From positions 124,001 through 188,000 of the forward strand of contig CANMOY010000001.1 of assembly GCA_947499595.1 (NCBI GenBank): a DNA stretch of 64,000 nt. The letters run 5' to 3'. The stretch is from an uncultured Mesonia sp. (GTDB lineage Bacteria > Bacteroidota > Bacteroidia > Flavobacteriales > Flavobacteriaceae). A model generated the notes under the pieces. It worked only from the letters and a program-made list of their open reading frames with translations, was not told the DNA's origin and ran no database searches. Both the position numbers and the translations under genes were made by a program. Shown one piece after another: positions 1 to 9,067 of this stretch (position 1 is the first letter of the stretch; every line of letters begins with the position of its first letter).

Positions 1-117
1 GTTACCATATATCAAGAAGAGATGTATGAAGAAAACACACGAAAAAAATCAATAGAAGGCCTGTTTACTTTAGTGGCCATAGATGAAAATAAAAAACCAA
101 CTCCTATACTGGATTAA
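1..117 (+). CDS. Acyl-CoA thioesterase, C-terminal fragment
   Basis: Only the last 38 codons and the TAA stop (115-117) lie in the window. The readable end, with FTLVAIDENKKPTPIL near the terminus, resembles the last strand and tail of YciA-like hotdog acyl-CoA thioesterases, which hydrolyse acyl-CoA to free acid and CoA. The stop directly abuts the ATG of the ribonucleotide reductase gene, so the two are probably cotranscribed. The family call rests on a short tail and is moderate. Confidence 0.55.
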   Translation, partial: VTIYQEEMYEENTRKKSIEGLFTLVAIDENKKPTPILD

Positions 118-1776
118 ATGATTAAAAACATGAACAATATATGGTGGCTTAACGAGGAAAGTGAGCAAATATTAAATAGAGGCTATTTACTAAAAGGAGA
201 AACGGTATCTGGTGCTATAGAACGTGTAGCTACAGCTGCGTCCAATCGATTACAAAAACCTGAATTAAAAGAAGAATTTATCAACATAATAGAGAAGGGC
301 TGGATGAGTCTGAGCTCCCCAATTTGGGCCAATATGGGTACTGAGCGTGGATTGCCAATTTCATGCTTTAATGTACATGTTCCAGATAATATTGAGGGTA
401 TTACCCATAAATTGGGAGAAGTGATTATGCAAACCAAAATAGGAGGTGGTACTTCTGGCTATTTTGGCGCTCTTCGAGGTAGAGGTAGTACTGTAACCGA
501 TAATGGAAGAAGTAGTGGTGCCGTTTCTTTTATGAAGCTTTTTGATACGGCTATGGATACCATTTCGCAAGGCGGTGTAAGAAGAGGAGCCTTTGCGGCG
601 TATCTAGACGTAGACCATCCCGATATTCTTGAATTTTTGCAAATTAAAGATATCGGTAATCCACTTCAAAATTTATTTTATGGCGTTTGTGTTCCCGATT
701 ATTGGATGCAAGAAATGATAGAAGGAGATATGCAAAAAAGAGAAATATGGGCCAAGGTCTTAGCATCTAGACAGCAAAAAGGTTTACCTTACCTCTTTTT
801 TACCGATAATGTAAATAGAAATAAACCTCAGGTATATAAAGATAAAAACTATCAAATTAACGCTAGTAATTTATGCTCAGAAATCATGCTGCCTAGCACG
901 CTAGAAGAATCTTTTATTTGTTGTCTTTCCTCTTTAAATTTAGAACGTTATGAAGAGTGGAAAAATACAAATACCATAGAATTAGCAGTGTTTTTTTTGG
1001 ATGCTGTTTTAGAGGAGTTTATAGTAAAAACTAAAGATAACCACTATCTTAAGGGCGCTCACAATTTCGCAAAAAGACACCGTGCGCTAGGTTTAGGAGC
1101 AATGGGTTGGCATTCTTATTTACAAAAAAACAATATCGCTTTTGAAAGCTTAGAGGCTAAGCAAATGAATTATAAAATATTTGAGCATATTAGCAAGCAA
1201 GCTAAAGCAGCTTCACAAAAGTTGGCTGCTTTTTATGGGGAACCAGAATTACTAGAAGGTTACGGATTGCGTAATACAACTTTATTGGCGGTTGCTCCAA
1301 CCACCTCTTCATCGGCTATTTTAGGCCAGGTTTCTCCAGGTATAGAACCTTATAGTAGTAATTACTATAAAGCTGGTTTATCAAAAGGAAATTTTATGCG
1401 AAAGAACCAGTATCTGAAGGCATTACTTCAGCAAAAAGGTATTGATAATGAAGACGTGTGGAGGAGCATAATGTTAAACCACGGCAGCGTGCAACATCTA
1501 AACAAATTAACTACACACGAGAAAGCTGTTTTTAAAACCTTTAAAGAAATTAGTCAGTTAGAAATTATACAGCAAGCCTCAATTCGGCAAAAGTTTATTG
1601 ATCAAGCCCAAAGTTTAAATATTAACATTCCAGCGAGCTTACCTATTAAAGAAGTAAATAAATTGATTATTGAGGCCTGGAAATTAGGTGTTAAAACCTT
1701 GTATTACCAAAGAAGCCAAAGTGTTTCTAAAGAATTTGTAGGTAATCTTGTGAATTGTGCTAGTTGTGAGGGGTAA
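118..1776 (+). CDS. nrdA: Ribonucleoside-diphosphate reductase large (alpha) subunit, compact form
   Basis: Class I ribonucleotide reductase catalytic chain, which reduces ribonucleoside diphosphates to deoxyribonucleotides with a radical delivered by NrdB. Active-site residues are in place: C83 (E. coli C225), N251-x-C253-x-E255 (N437, C439, E441), the cysteine pair C268/C269 near the C462 position, Y529-Y530 (Y730, Y731) and a C-terminal CxxC at 547-550 for re-reduction. At 552 residues it is far shorter than E. coli NrdA (761). There is no room for the N-terminal ATP-cone, so overall activity must be controlled elsewhere or not at all. NrdB is not in the window. The ATG at 118 abuts the previous stop; an ATG at 130 is an alternative start. 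Confidence 0.93.
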   Translation: MIKNMNNIWWLNEESEQILNRGYLLKGETVSGAIERVATAASNRLQKPELKEEFINIIEKGWMSLSSPIWANMGTERGLPISCFNVHVPDNIEGITHKLGEVIMQTKIGGGTSGYFGALRGRGSTVTDNGRSSGAVSFMKLFDTAMDTISQGGVRRGAFAAYLDVDHPDILEFLQIKDIGNPLQNLFYGVCVPDYWMQEMIEGDMQKREIWAKVLASRQQKGLPYLFFTDNVNRNKPQVYKDKNYQINASNLCSEIMLPSTLEESFICCLSSLNLERYEEWKNTNTIELAVFFLDAVLEEFIVKTKDNHYLKGAHNFAKRHRALGLGAMGWHSYLQKNNIAFESLEAKQMNYKIFEHISKQAKAASQKLAAFYGEPELLEGYGLRNTTLLAVAPTTSSSAILGQVSPGIEPYSSNYYKAGLSKGNFMRKNQYLKALLQQKGIDNEDVWRSIMLNHGSVQHLNKLTTHEKAVFKTFKEISQLEIIQQASIRQKFIDQAQSLNINIPASLPIKEVNKLIIEAWKLGVKTLYYQRSQSVSKEFVGNLVNCASCEG

Positions 1777-1783
1777 AACAAAG

Positions 1784-1840
1784 CGAACCTTAAACGGGAG
1801 ATTCTAAAGACCTTCACGTTTGGGGTTCGTTAATTTTTTC
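1784..1840. terminator. Bidirectional rho-independent terminator
   Basis: An inverted repeat with 13-bp arms (1784-1796 and 1817-1829, with two G-T pairs) is followed by a T-rich tract to 1840. It lies between convergent nrdA and the lipoprotein gene on the minus strand, so it can serve both. Confidence 0.7.
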
Positions 1841-1848
1841 AAATAAAA

Positions 1849-3270
1849 TTATAGGTTTAAAAATTCTAAAACATAATTTTCAAAATCCGGATCACTTATC
1901 TGAATGTCACCTCTTACAATTTCACCCTTTTTATTCACAAATAGTATTTTATTAAGGTAGTTATTGTATAAGCTTTTATCGCACTTTAGTTCTTTGATTT
2001 GGTATTCAAAATCTTGATTGTAATCAAAGTTACTCAAGGTTTTTTTCCAAATTTTTGGCTCAGTTGCGTCTATGTTAACTCCTATAAAATCAATTTCAGG
2101 ATACTTATTTCTTAGCTCATTTATTCTATGATGTAATTCCTTATGATGGTTTGAAGAATAAACGGACCAGTAAAATATAATACTATTTCTTTTTACAATT
2201 TCTTGGTAGCTTTTGTTTTGATTTTTAGGCGTAACAAGTTCTTTGTCTTTTATGTTTTCACCGATGAAAAAAGAGCGATGAACCTTACCTAGTGCCTTGA
2301 GCTGATTGATTAAATCATCAGAAAATCCTAAGGTTTCAACCAAGCTAAGCGTGCCACTTATTTGCTTGTCATTTTCAGAAAATATAATCTGGTTTTTCGC
2401 AAATTTTTTAATAAAGTGTTTCCTTAAATTGTCATTCTTAAAAAGCGAATCGGCAAGCTTAAGTCTTCTCTCTAAATTTTCTACATTACTTAAACTAAAA
2501 CAAGGTCTCCCTAAGTTGTGCGTAATACAATATTCTAAAGATCTGTTTTTTAAATAATTATCAAGAAATCGTTGGTAAATGTAATGACTCGTTAAATCTT
2601 CATCATTAAAGTTCACCTGTTTTCTGTAATCAAAGAAGTCTTGAGGTATTTTTTTTCTAAATTCTGTGAAGTATTTATTTATTAAAAATGCGTAGCGTTC
2701 ACGCAAATCATAATATTCATAATCAATTCCTTTTTTTGCAATATTGAGAAAAGCATCAGAGAACTCATGAACCTCATTTAGCGTATTCAATTTAGCTAAG
2801 CGTTCTTGGTGTATAGAATCTGTTTTTTTTAAAAATTCTTGCGGACTAATTTTATAGTAAGATAAAATAAGATCATTATTTTGTTCATTTTGCAAGAACA
2901 TTTCCATCAATAAATTATTCTTTTCAGCTCCTTTGCCCGAGTACATCAAAGACTCATCAAACTCAAGGGTATTTAATCTAAGTAAGATGCTATCATTTTC
3001 TTCAACAAATAAAATTTGACTTTCAGGCTGATGCCGAATGGTAAATAGGCCTAAATCATTATCCTTAAAAACATACTTAAAGCGATTTCTCTTATCTAGA
3101 AAGATTGTATCAATAAGCTCTCCTTCGCGCTCAAGGGTCAAAAAATCTTGATTCGGGTTTACAATTTCACCACCCAAAAAACTACCCGTAATCTCATTTG
3201 TTTTTGTATTGTCTTGACAACTAGCAACTAATATAGCCACTAACAAAATGCGATAAAAATAATGCCCCAT
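1849..3270 (-). CDS. Thioredoxin-fold lipoprotein lacking the CxxC motif
   Basis: The 473-residue protein has a lipoprotein signal ending at a Cys near residue 18 (LVASC), an N-terminal DUF4369-like beta region, a long charged helical middle and a C-terminal thioredoxin/TlpA-like fold (about 350-473). The position where TlpA has WCxxC reads W368-S-V-Y-S-S-N-H375, so both redox cysteines are absent. It is therefore unlikely to be a disulfide oxidoreductase and may have a binding or scaffold role in the envelope. A candidate TATATTTG -7 box lies 23 bases upstream of the start. It converges with nrdA. The fold call is by motif and architecture only. Confidence 0.75.
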   Translation of the reverse strand: MGHYFYRILLVAILVASCQDNTKTNEITGSFLGGEIVNPNQDFLTLEREGELIDTIFLDKRNRFKYVFKDNDLGLFTIRHQPESQILFVEENDSILLRLNTLEFDESLMYSGKGAEKNNLLMEMFLQNEQNNDLILSYYKISPQEFLKKTDSIHQERLAKLNTLNEVHEFSDAFLNIAKKGIDYEYYDLRERYAFLINKYFTEFRKKIPQDFFDYRKQVNFNDEDLTSHYIYQRFLDNYLKNRSLEYCITHNLGRPCFSLSNVENLERRLKLADSLFKNDNLRKHFIKKFAKNQIIFSENDKQISGTLSLVETLGFSDDLINQLKALGKVHRSFFIGENIKDKELVTPKNQNKSYQEIVKRNSIIFYWSVYSSNHHKELHHRINELRNKYPEIDFIGVNIDATEPKIWKKTLSNFDYNQDFEYQIKELKCDKSLYNNYLNKILFVNKKGEIVRGDIQISDPDFENYVLEFLNL

Positions 3271-3293
3271 AATTTACATACTAACTCAGCCTT

Positions 3294-3301
3294 CAAATAT
3301 A
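3294..3301 (-). promoter_or_regulatory. Candidate -7 box (TAnnTTTG) for the thioredoxin-fold lipoprotein
   Basis: TATATTTG on the minus strand, 23 bases before the start at 3270, matches the Bacteroidota -7 consensus. No clear -33 TTG was identified. Confidence 0.5.
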
Positions 3302-3352
3302 ATGTCTTCGTTAAAAGTGCTTTGTTAAGCTGACGTTAAATACAAAACTTAA

Positions 3353-5032
<1,680 letters not shown>

Positions 5033-5035
5033 ATA

Positions 5036-5136
5036 GGGTGCAACCCGCTGGTAATTAGCTACCAGCGGGTCGGGTCATCCGCTATATCTTTTTGGCAAGA
5101 AAGGCCAAAAAGGATGCCGCTGCTACCCCTTGCACA
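5036..5136 (+). ncRNA. Structured RNA element, Flavo-1-like
   Basis: A closing stem GTGCAA (5038-5043)/TTGCAC (5130-5135) encloses a perfect 10-bp hairpin (5044-5053/5060-5069). It also encloses a second arm with GGGT (5072-5075)/ACCC (5125-5128), ATCC (5077-5080)/GGAT (5112-5115) and CTTTTTGGC (5088-5096)/GCCAAAAAG (5104-5112). The linear motif CGGGTCGGGTCATCCGCTAT and the downstream GGATGCCGCT resemble, from memory, the Bacteroidota Flavo-1 candidate RNA. The function of that class is unknown. A terminator follows immediately. The structure is seen directly; the family name is recall. Confidence 0.6.
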
Positions 5137-5138
5137 AT

Positions 5139-5180
5139 AAAAATCCTTTCTTGTTAAATAAAGAAAGGATTTTTTTATTT
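5139..5180. terminator. Rho-independent terminator
   Basis: Arms AAAAATCCTTTCTT (5139-5152) and its complement (5161-5174) are followed by a T-rich run. It ends transcription from the ABC-F gene and the structured RNA before the transporter gene. Confidence 0.8.
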
Positions 5181-5201
5181 TAGGCAATTCAATTTAGCGC
5201 T

Positions 5202-6518
5202 ATGAAACACTTCCCTAAAGGACATAAAAAATTATTGCGAGCTTGGGCATTTTATGATTGGGCAAACTCTGTTTACAGCTTGGTAATCTCATCGGCCATT
5301 TTCCCTATATTTTATGGGGCCCTTACTTTGGTAAAAGACGAGCAAGGAAACATTCTAAATGATCAAATTGATTTTCTTGGTTTTACTTGGAATAATGATA
5401 CCCTTATAAGCTATGTAACTGCATTAGCTTTTTTAACCATATCCATTTTAAGTCCGTTGCTTAGCGGTATAGCCGATTATCTCGGCAATAAAAAACGTTT
5501 TATGCGTTTTTTTAATTATCTAGGCGCCTTCTCGTGTATTGGCTTGTTTTGGTTTAATCTAGAAATACTATGGTTTGGTTTATTTTGCTATTATTTAGCC
5601 CTAATCGGGTTTTGGGGTAGTATAGTTTTTTACAATTCCTATCTTCCAGATATTGCCTTTCCTGAACAACAAGATCAAGTAAGTGCTAAAGGATATGCCA
5701 TGGGATATATTGGTAGTGTTATTCTCTTAATTATTTGTTTAGTACTCATTATGTTTTATGAATTATGGGGTTTTGAAAGCAAGGATTTTCCTACACGCCT
5801 GTCTTTTATCTTAACTGGTGTCTGGTGGATCGGCTTTAGCCAGTATACCTATTTGTACTTGCCACAAGGCAATAAAAAAGCATACACCCGAAAGAAAGAT
5901 GTTTTTTTAAACGGATTTAGAGAGTTAAAATTAATTGCAATAAAAATTAAACAAAACCTTAGCTTGCGCCTTTATCTCTATGCGTTTTTCCTTTATAGCA
6001 TGGCGGTGCAAACCATTATGTTAATTGCTACTTATTTTGGAATAGAAGAATTAGACTGGGGTGGGCAAGATGCTACCGTAGGACTAATTATTAGCATTTT
6101 ACTTATTCAATTAGTCGCTGTTTTAGGAGCGCTCTTAACCAGTAGGCTTTCCCGCAAATACGGAAATATACAGGTTTTAATGGGTATAAACTTTATTTGG
6201 GTTGCAATATGCGTTTATGCTTATTTTATTAATACACCGCAGCAATTTTACGTTGCCGCTGCATGTGTGGGATTGGTAATGGGGGGTATTCAATCGCTTT
6301 CAAGAAGTACTTATTCTAAATTTATTCCAGAAAAAGCAAAAGATACTGCGTCTTACTTTAGTTTTTATGATGTTTCCGAAAAGATAGGAATTGTTATTGG
6401 TATGCTTTCTTACGGTTTTGTAGCTCAAGTAACCGGTAGCATACGCTCGGCGATATTATTTTTAATTCTATTCTTTATTTTAGGGATAATACTGCTAACA
6501 AGAGTTCCTAGAAAATAA
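5202..6518 (+). CDS. MFS transporter, UMF1/Atg22-like
   Basis: A 438-residue membrane protein with about 12 hydrophobic segments. The N-terminal AWAFYDWANSVYSLVISSAI and the GISDYLGN-type motif in loop 2-3 (here SGIADYLGNKKRFM) are typical of the UMF1/vacuole effluxer Atg22-like branch of the major facilitator superfamily. The C-terminal half has GGIQSLSRSTYSKFIPE, also a family hallmark. The substrate is unknown; in bacteria these are often assumed to be exporters. It is transcribed alone after a strong terminator, with the ATG at 5202. Confidence 0.88.
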   Translation: MKHFPKGHKKLLRAWAFYDWANSVYSLVISSAIFPIFYGALTLVKDEQGNILNDQIDFLGFTWNNDTLISYVTALAFLTISILSPLLSGIADYLGNKKRFMRFFNYLGAFSCIGLFWFNLEILWFGLFCYYLALIGFWGSIVFYNSYLPDIAFPEQQDQVSAKGYAMGYIGSVILLIICLVLIMFYELWGFESKDFPTRLSFILTGVWWIGFSQYTYLYLPQGNKKAYTRKKDVFLNGFRELKLIAIKIKQNLSLRLYLYAFFLYSMAVQTIMLIATYFGIEELDWGGQDATVGLIISILLIQLVAVLGALLTSRLSRKYGNIQVLMGINFIWVAICVYAYFINTPQQFYVAAACVGLVMGGIQSLSRSTYSKFIPEKAKDTASYFSFYDVSEKIGIVIGMLSYGFVAQVTGSIRSAILFLILFFILGIILLTRVPRK

Positions 6519-6540
6519 CAAAATATTAAGAAATTTTATT

Positions 6541-6548
6541 TATGTTTG
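6541..6548 (+). promoter_or_regulatory. Candidate -7 box for the DUF6252-like lipoprotein
   Basis: TATGTTTG lies 22 bases before the ATG at 6571. Confidence 0.5.
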
Positions 6549-6570
6549 TTTTACCATAAAACTCAACTTA

Positions 6571-7164
6571 ATGAAAAAAATAAACCTACTTTTAAAATCT
6601 TTATTTATTGTAACACTTTGTTTAGGTTTTTCTTCTTGTGAAACTGAACCTTTAGAGGGAGAATTCGGTAAATTAAACCCACCAAACAACACTAATTCTG
6701 GAAGCTTTTCAGCAGAGATAGATGGGGTTCCTTATACTGCTGCAGGTGCTAAAGCTTGGAGTATACCTACTCTAACTACGCCTCCGGGTGAAGTCGTAGA
6801 AATAATTGCAAATGATGGACGCATTTCTAATTCGATGACTTTTATGATAGTGGTAGAGGATGTAAATATGGTTCAGTTGAGCTCCTACCCATTAAGTATA
6901 ACTGGTTTAGATAATAATGATTTTTGGGCAACAGGAACAGTTACTTTTACAGAAGATATGCAGAGTTTAGAAACGCCTGTAAGTTGGGCGACAAATGAAA
7001 CTTATGGTGGTACTTTAACCATTACAGAAATTGATAGAACCAATGAGATAATTAAAGGAACTTTTGAATTTGATGCTGAATTAGTATTTGAAGACGATGA
7101 TAGCCCAAAACTAATTAGTGTTACCAAAGGTAAATTCAATATCCCATATGAACAGGGTCAATAA
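6571..7164 (+). CDS. DUF6252-like lipoprotein
   Basis: A 197-residue secreted protein with a lipoprotein signal (LGFSSC, Cys at about 23). The body starts with the FSAEIDGVPYTAAGAKAW segment and has a later GTFEFDAEL strand, a pattern I associate with the DUF6252 beta-sandwich family of flavobacteria. The function is unknown; these are small envelope proteins. A candidate -7 box and a downstream terminator make it a single-gene unit. Confidence 0.7.
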   Translation: MKKINLLLKSLFIVTLCLGFSSCETEPLEGEFGKLNPPNNTNSGSFSAEIDGVPYTAAGAKAWSIPTLTTPPGEVVEIIANDGRISNSMTFMIVVEDVNMVQLSSYPLSITGLDNNDFWATGTVTFTEDMQSLETPVSWATNETYGGTLTITEIDRTNEIIKGTFEFDAELVFEDDDSPKLISVTKGKFNIPYEQGQ

Positions 7165-7189
7165 ATTTTTAAAGCTATCTTAAAATTAT

Positions 7190-7235
7190 AAAAGCGCTTT
7201 TTTGGATGTCTCGCTATTCATCAAAAAGCGCTTTT
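7190..7235. terminator. Bidirectional rho-independent terminator
   Basis: Inverted repeat AAAAGCGCTTTTT (7190-7202)/AAAAAGCGCTTTT (7223-7235). It lies at the 3' ends of two convergent genes and overlaps the last codons of the DUF6095 gene. Confidence 0.75.
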
Positions 7236-7441
7236 ACCATGGTAAGAATTCCTCTAAACATTAAAAATACAGATCCGGCGCAAGCCAAAATACCTAGAAT
7301 GAGAATAGGTAAGTAAAGATCGTTTTCTTGATTATTAAAGGCAGAGTAAATAACCGAAGGTCCTATAAAGGCTAAGGGTAATGCAATGGCTAAATAGCGT
7401 ACGCCGCGCATTAAAGTGGTTTTATTGGTTCTTTTTGTCAT
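7214..7441 (-). CDS. DUF6095 family small membrane protein
   Basis: A 75-residue protein with a basic N-terminus (MTKRTNKTTLMRG) and two predicted transmembrane helices (about 15-32 and 43-68). The sequence resembles DUF6095 proteins of flavobacteria, which I recall next to murQ as here. It starts 3 bases after the murQ stop and is the last gene of the TonB receptor/DUF4249/murQ run. The function is unknown. Confidence 0.75.
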   Translation of the reverse strand: MTKRTNKTTLMRGVRYLAIALPLAFIGPSVIYSAFNNQENDLYLPILILGILACAGSVFLMFRGILTMVKALFDE

Positions 7442-7444
7442 AAA

Positions 7445-8263
7445 CTATTTTTTTTGAATTACTTCAATTGCTTGGCGCACATTTTTGAATTTTTCTAAAA
7501 CTTCAGCGGCTTTTGTTGGAGAAACATTGGTTGCATCACAGATCATTTTTATAGCACGCTGTTTTAACTTGGTATTGCTTAATTGCATATCTACCATCTT
7601 ATTTCCTTGAACTCTTCCCATTTGAATCATAACACTGGTGGTTAACATATTTAAAACCATTTTTTGGGCGGTTCCAGCTTTCATTCTTGAGCTTCCCGTT
7701 AAAAATTCGGGACCAACTTTAACGGTAATAGGAAAATTGGCTATTTTACTAATCGGGCTGTTGGGATTACAGCTTATCGCTCCCGTCTTAATTTTATTTT
7801 GATTACAAAATTCAAGTCCGCCAACTACATAAGGAGTTGTCCCTGAAGCCGCAATACCAACCACGATATCTTGTGTGGTAATATTAAATTTTTGAAGATC
7901 TATAGCCGCCTGTTGTGTGTCATCTTCGGCTCCCTCGGCAGCATTTCTTATAGCTTGATCACCACCGGCAATGATACCTATAACAAGTTGAGCAGATACA
8001 CCAAATGTGGGTGGACATTCACTAGCGTCTAAAATACCTAGCCTACCACTGGTGCCAGCACCTATATAAAACAAACGGCCACCCGCTTGTAATTGTTTAC
8101 TAATTTGAAGGGCAAGACGCTCGATAGATCCTAATTCTTGTTTAACTGCTAGAGCTACTTTTTGATCTTCCCGATTAATATTTTTTAAAATATCTGCTAG
8201 CGGCATTTGTTCTAAATTATCGTACAAGCTAGCCGATTCGGTTATTTTTTCAAATTCATTCAT
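7445..8263 (-). CDS. murQ: N-acetylmuramic acid 6-phosphate etherase
   Basis: MurQ cleaves the lactyl ether of MurNAc-6-phosphate to give GlcNAc-6-phosphate and lactate during peptidoglycan recycling in the cytoplasm. The SIS-domain hallmarks are present: GAGTSGRLGILDASECPPTF, IAASGTTPYVVGGLEF and GSSRMKAGTAQKMVLNML. The length (272) is normal for the family. The start overlaps the end of the DUF4249 gene by 8 bases, so it is translated from the same transcript. No MurNAc kinase or anhydro-MurNAc kinase is seen in the window. Confidence 0.93.
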   Translation of the reverse strand: MNEFEKITESASLYDNLEQMPLADILKNINREDQKVALAVKQELGSIERLALQISKQLQAGGRLFYIGAGTSGRLGILDASECPPTFGVSAQLVIGIIAGGDQAIRNAAEGAEDDTQQAAIDLQKFNITTQDIVVGIAASGTTPYVVGGLEFCNQNKIKTGAISCNPNSPISKIANFPITVKVGPEFLTGSSRMKAGTAQKMVLNMLTTSVMIQMGRVQGNKMVDMQLSNTKLKQRAIKMICDATNVSPTKAAEVLEKFKNVRQAIEVIQKK

Positions 8264-9065
8264 TTGGGATGATAAAATCTAATTCATATTCTTGTGAAAT
8301 AGAAAAAAAGCCTAAAGCTCTTTTCTCTGGATTATCTTGGTTAACAAAATTACCATTTATTTTTGAAGGAGGCGAAGAAAAGGGGTTGCCGCCCGCTCCT
8401 GAATTAGACTGTTGTAATAAAATATTTAAAAAACGTTTATAATCTTGACTTATTCCTTGAATTTTGAAGGTGACGGTGTCTTTAGGTTTCAATTCTTCGC
8501 TATAAAATACGGCAGTGGTATTACCATTAAAAAGCTCATCATCTGTAACGCTAACCTCATTGAGTTGGTTGGTAGCCGAAGTGAGAAATAAATAGCAATC
8601 TCCTGCAGTATCAGGATCTGTGAAAAAAGCATTGAGTGCACTATTATCGTCTGAAAAGCTTCTTTCGGTAAGTTGAATGGAATCAATCGGTACAGTTTTA
8701 AAGAGCTTTGTACGAGCCGAATAAGTTTGTTCCTTATAGTTTACAGTAAGCTCATACTCTGTATTTTCATAAAAGGAAATGGGTAGGGAGTAAAGGCCAT
8801 CATTTTTAAAAGGCACTTTTTGAGCAGAGTTGTTTACTTGCAGTATTATATCGGCATTATTTACAGGAATTGTTAACTCATCATAAAAATTATTTGTCAA
8901 GCTTAATTTAACACGTAAAGTACCGCTTGCTTTATTGGCGTATTGTATAGCATTAGCTTCTATAACTAGTTCTTGTTTTGCTTTAGGCAATTCTAAATCA
9001 ACTACATCTTCACAAGAGATAAATAATAAAGGTAATGCGATTAGTAATATGTTTTTTAGGCTCAT
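8256..9065 (-). CDS. DUF4249 family lipoprotein, partner of the TonB receptor
   Basis: A 269-residue lipoprotein (lipobox LLFISC, Cys at 18) that begins EDVVDLELPKAKQELVIEA, characteristic of DUF4249. Such proteins occur immediately downstream of TonB-dependent receptors, in a SusC/SusD-like pairing, and are likely extracellular lids or accessory binders at the outer membrane. The gene begins 2 bases after the receptor stop. The ligand cannot be told from sequence. Confidence 0.85.
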   Translation of the reverse strand: MSLKNILLIALPLLFISCEDVVDLELPKAKQELVIEANAIQYANKASGTLRVKLSLTNNFYDELTIPVNNADIILQVNNSAQKVPFKNDGLYSLPISFYENTEYELTVNYKEQTYSARTKLFKTVPIDSIQLTERSFSDDNSALNAFFTDPDTAGDCYLFLTSATNQLNEVSVTDDELFNGNTTAVFYSEELKPKDTVTFKIQGISQDYKRFLNILLQQSNSGAGGNPFSSPPSKINGNFVNQDNPEKRALGFFSISQEYELDFIIPNE

Positions 9066-9067
9066 AA

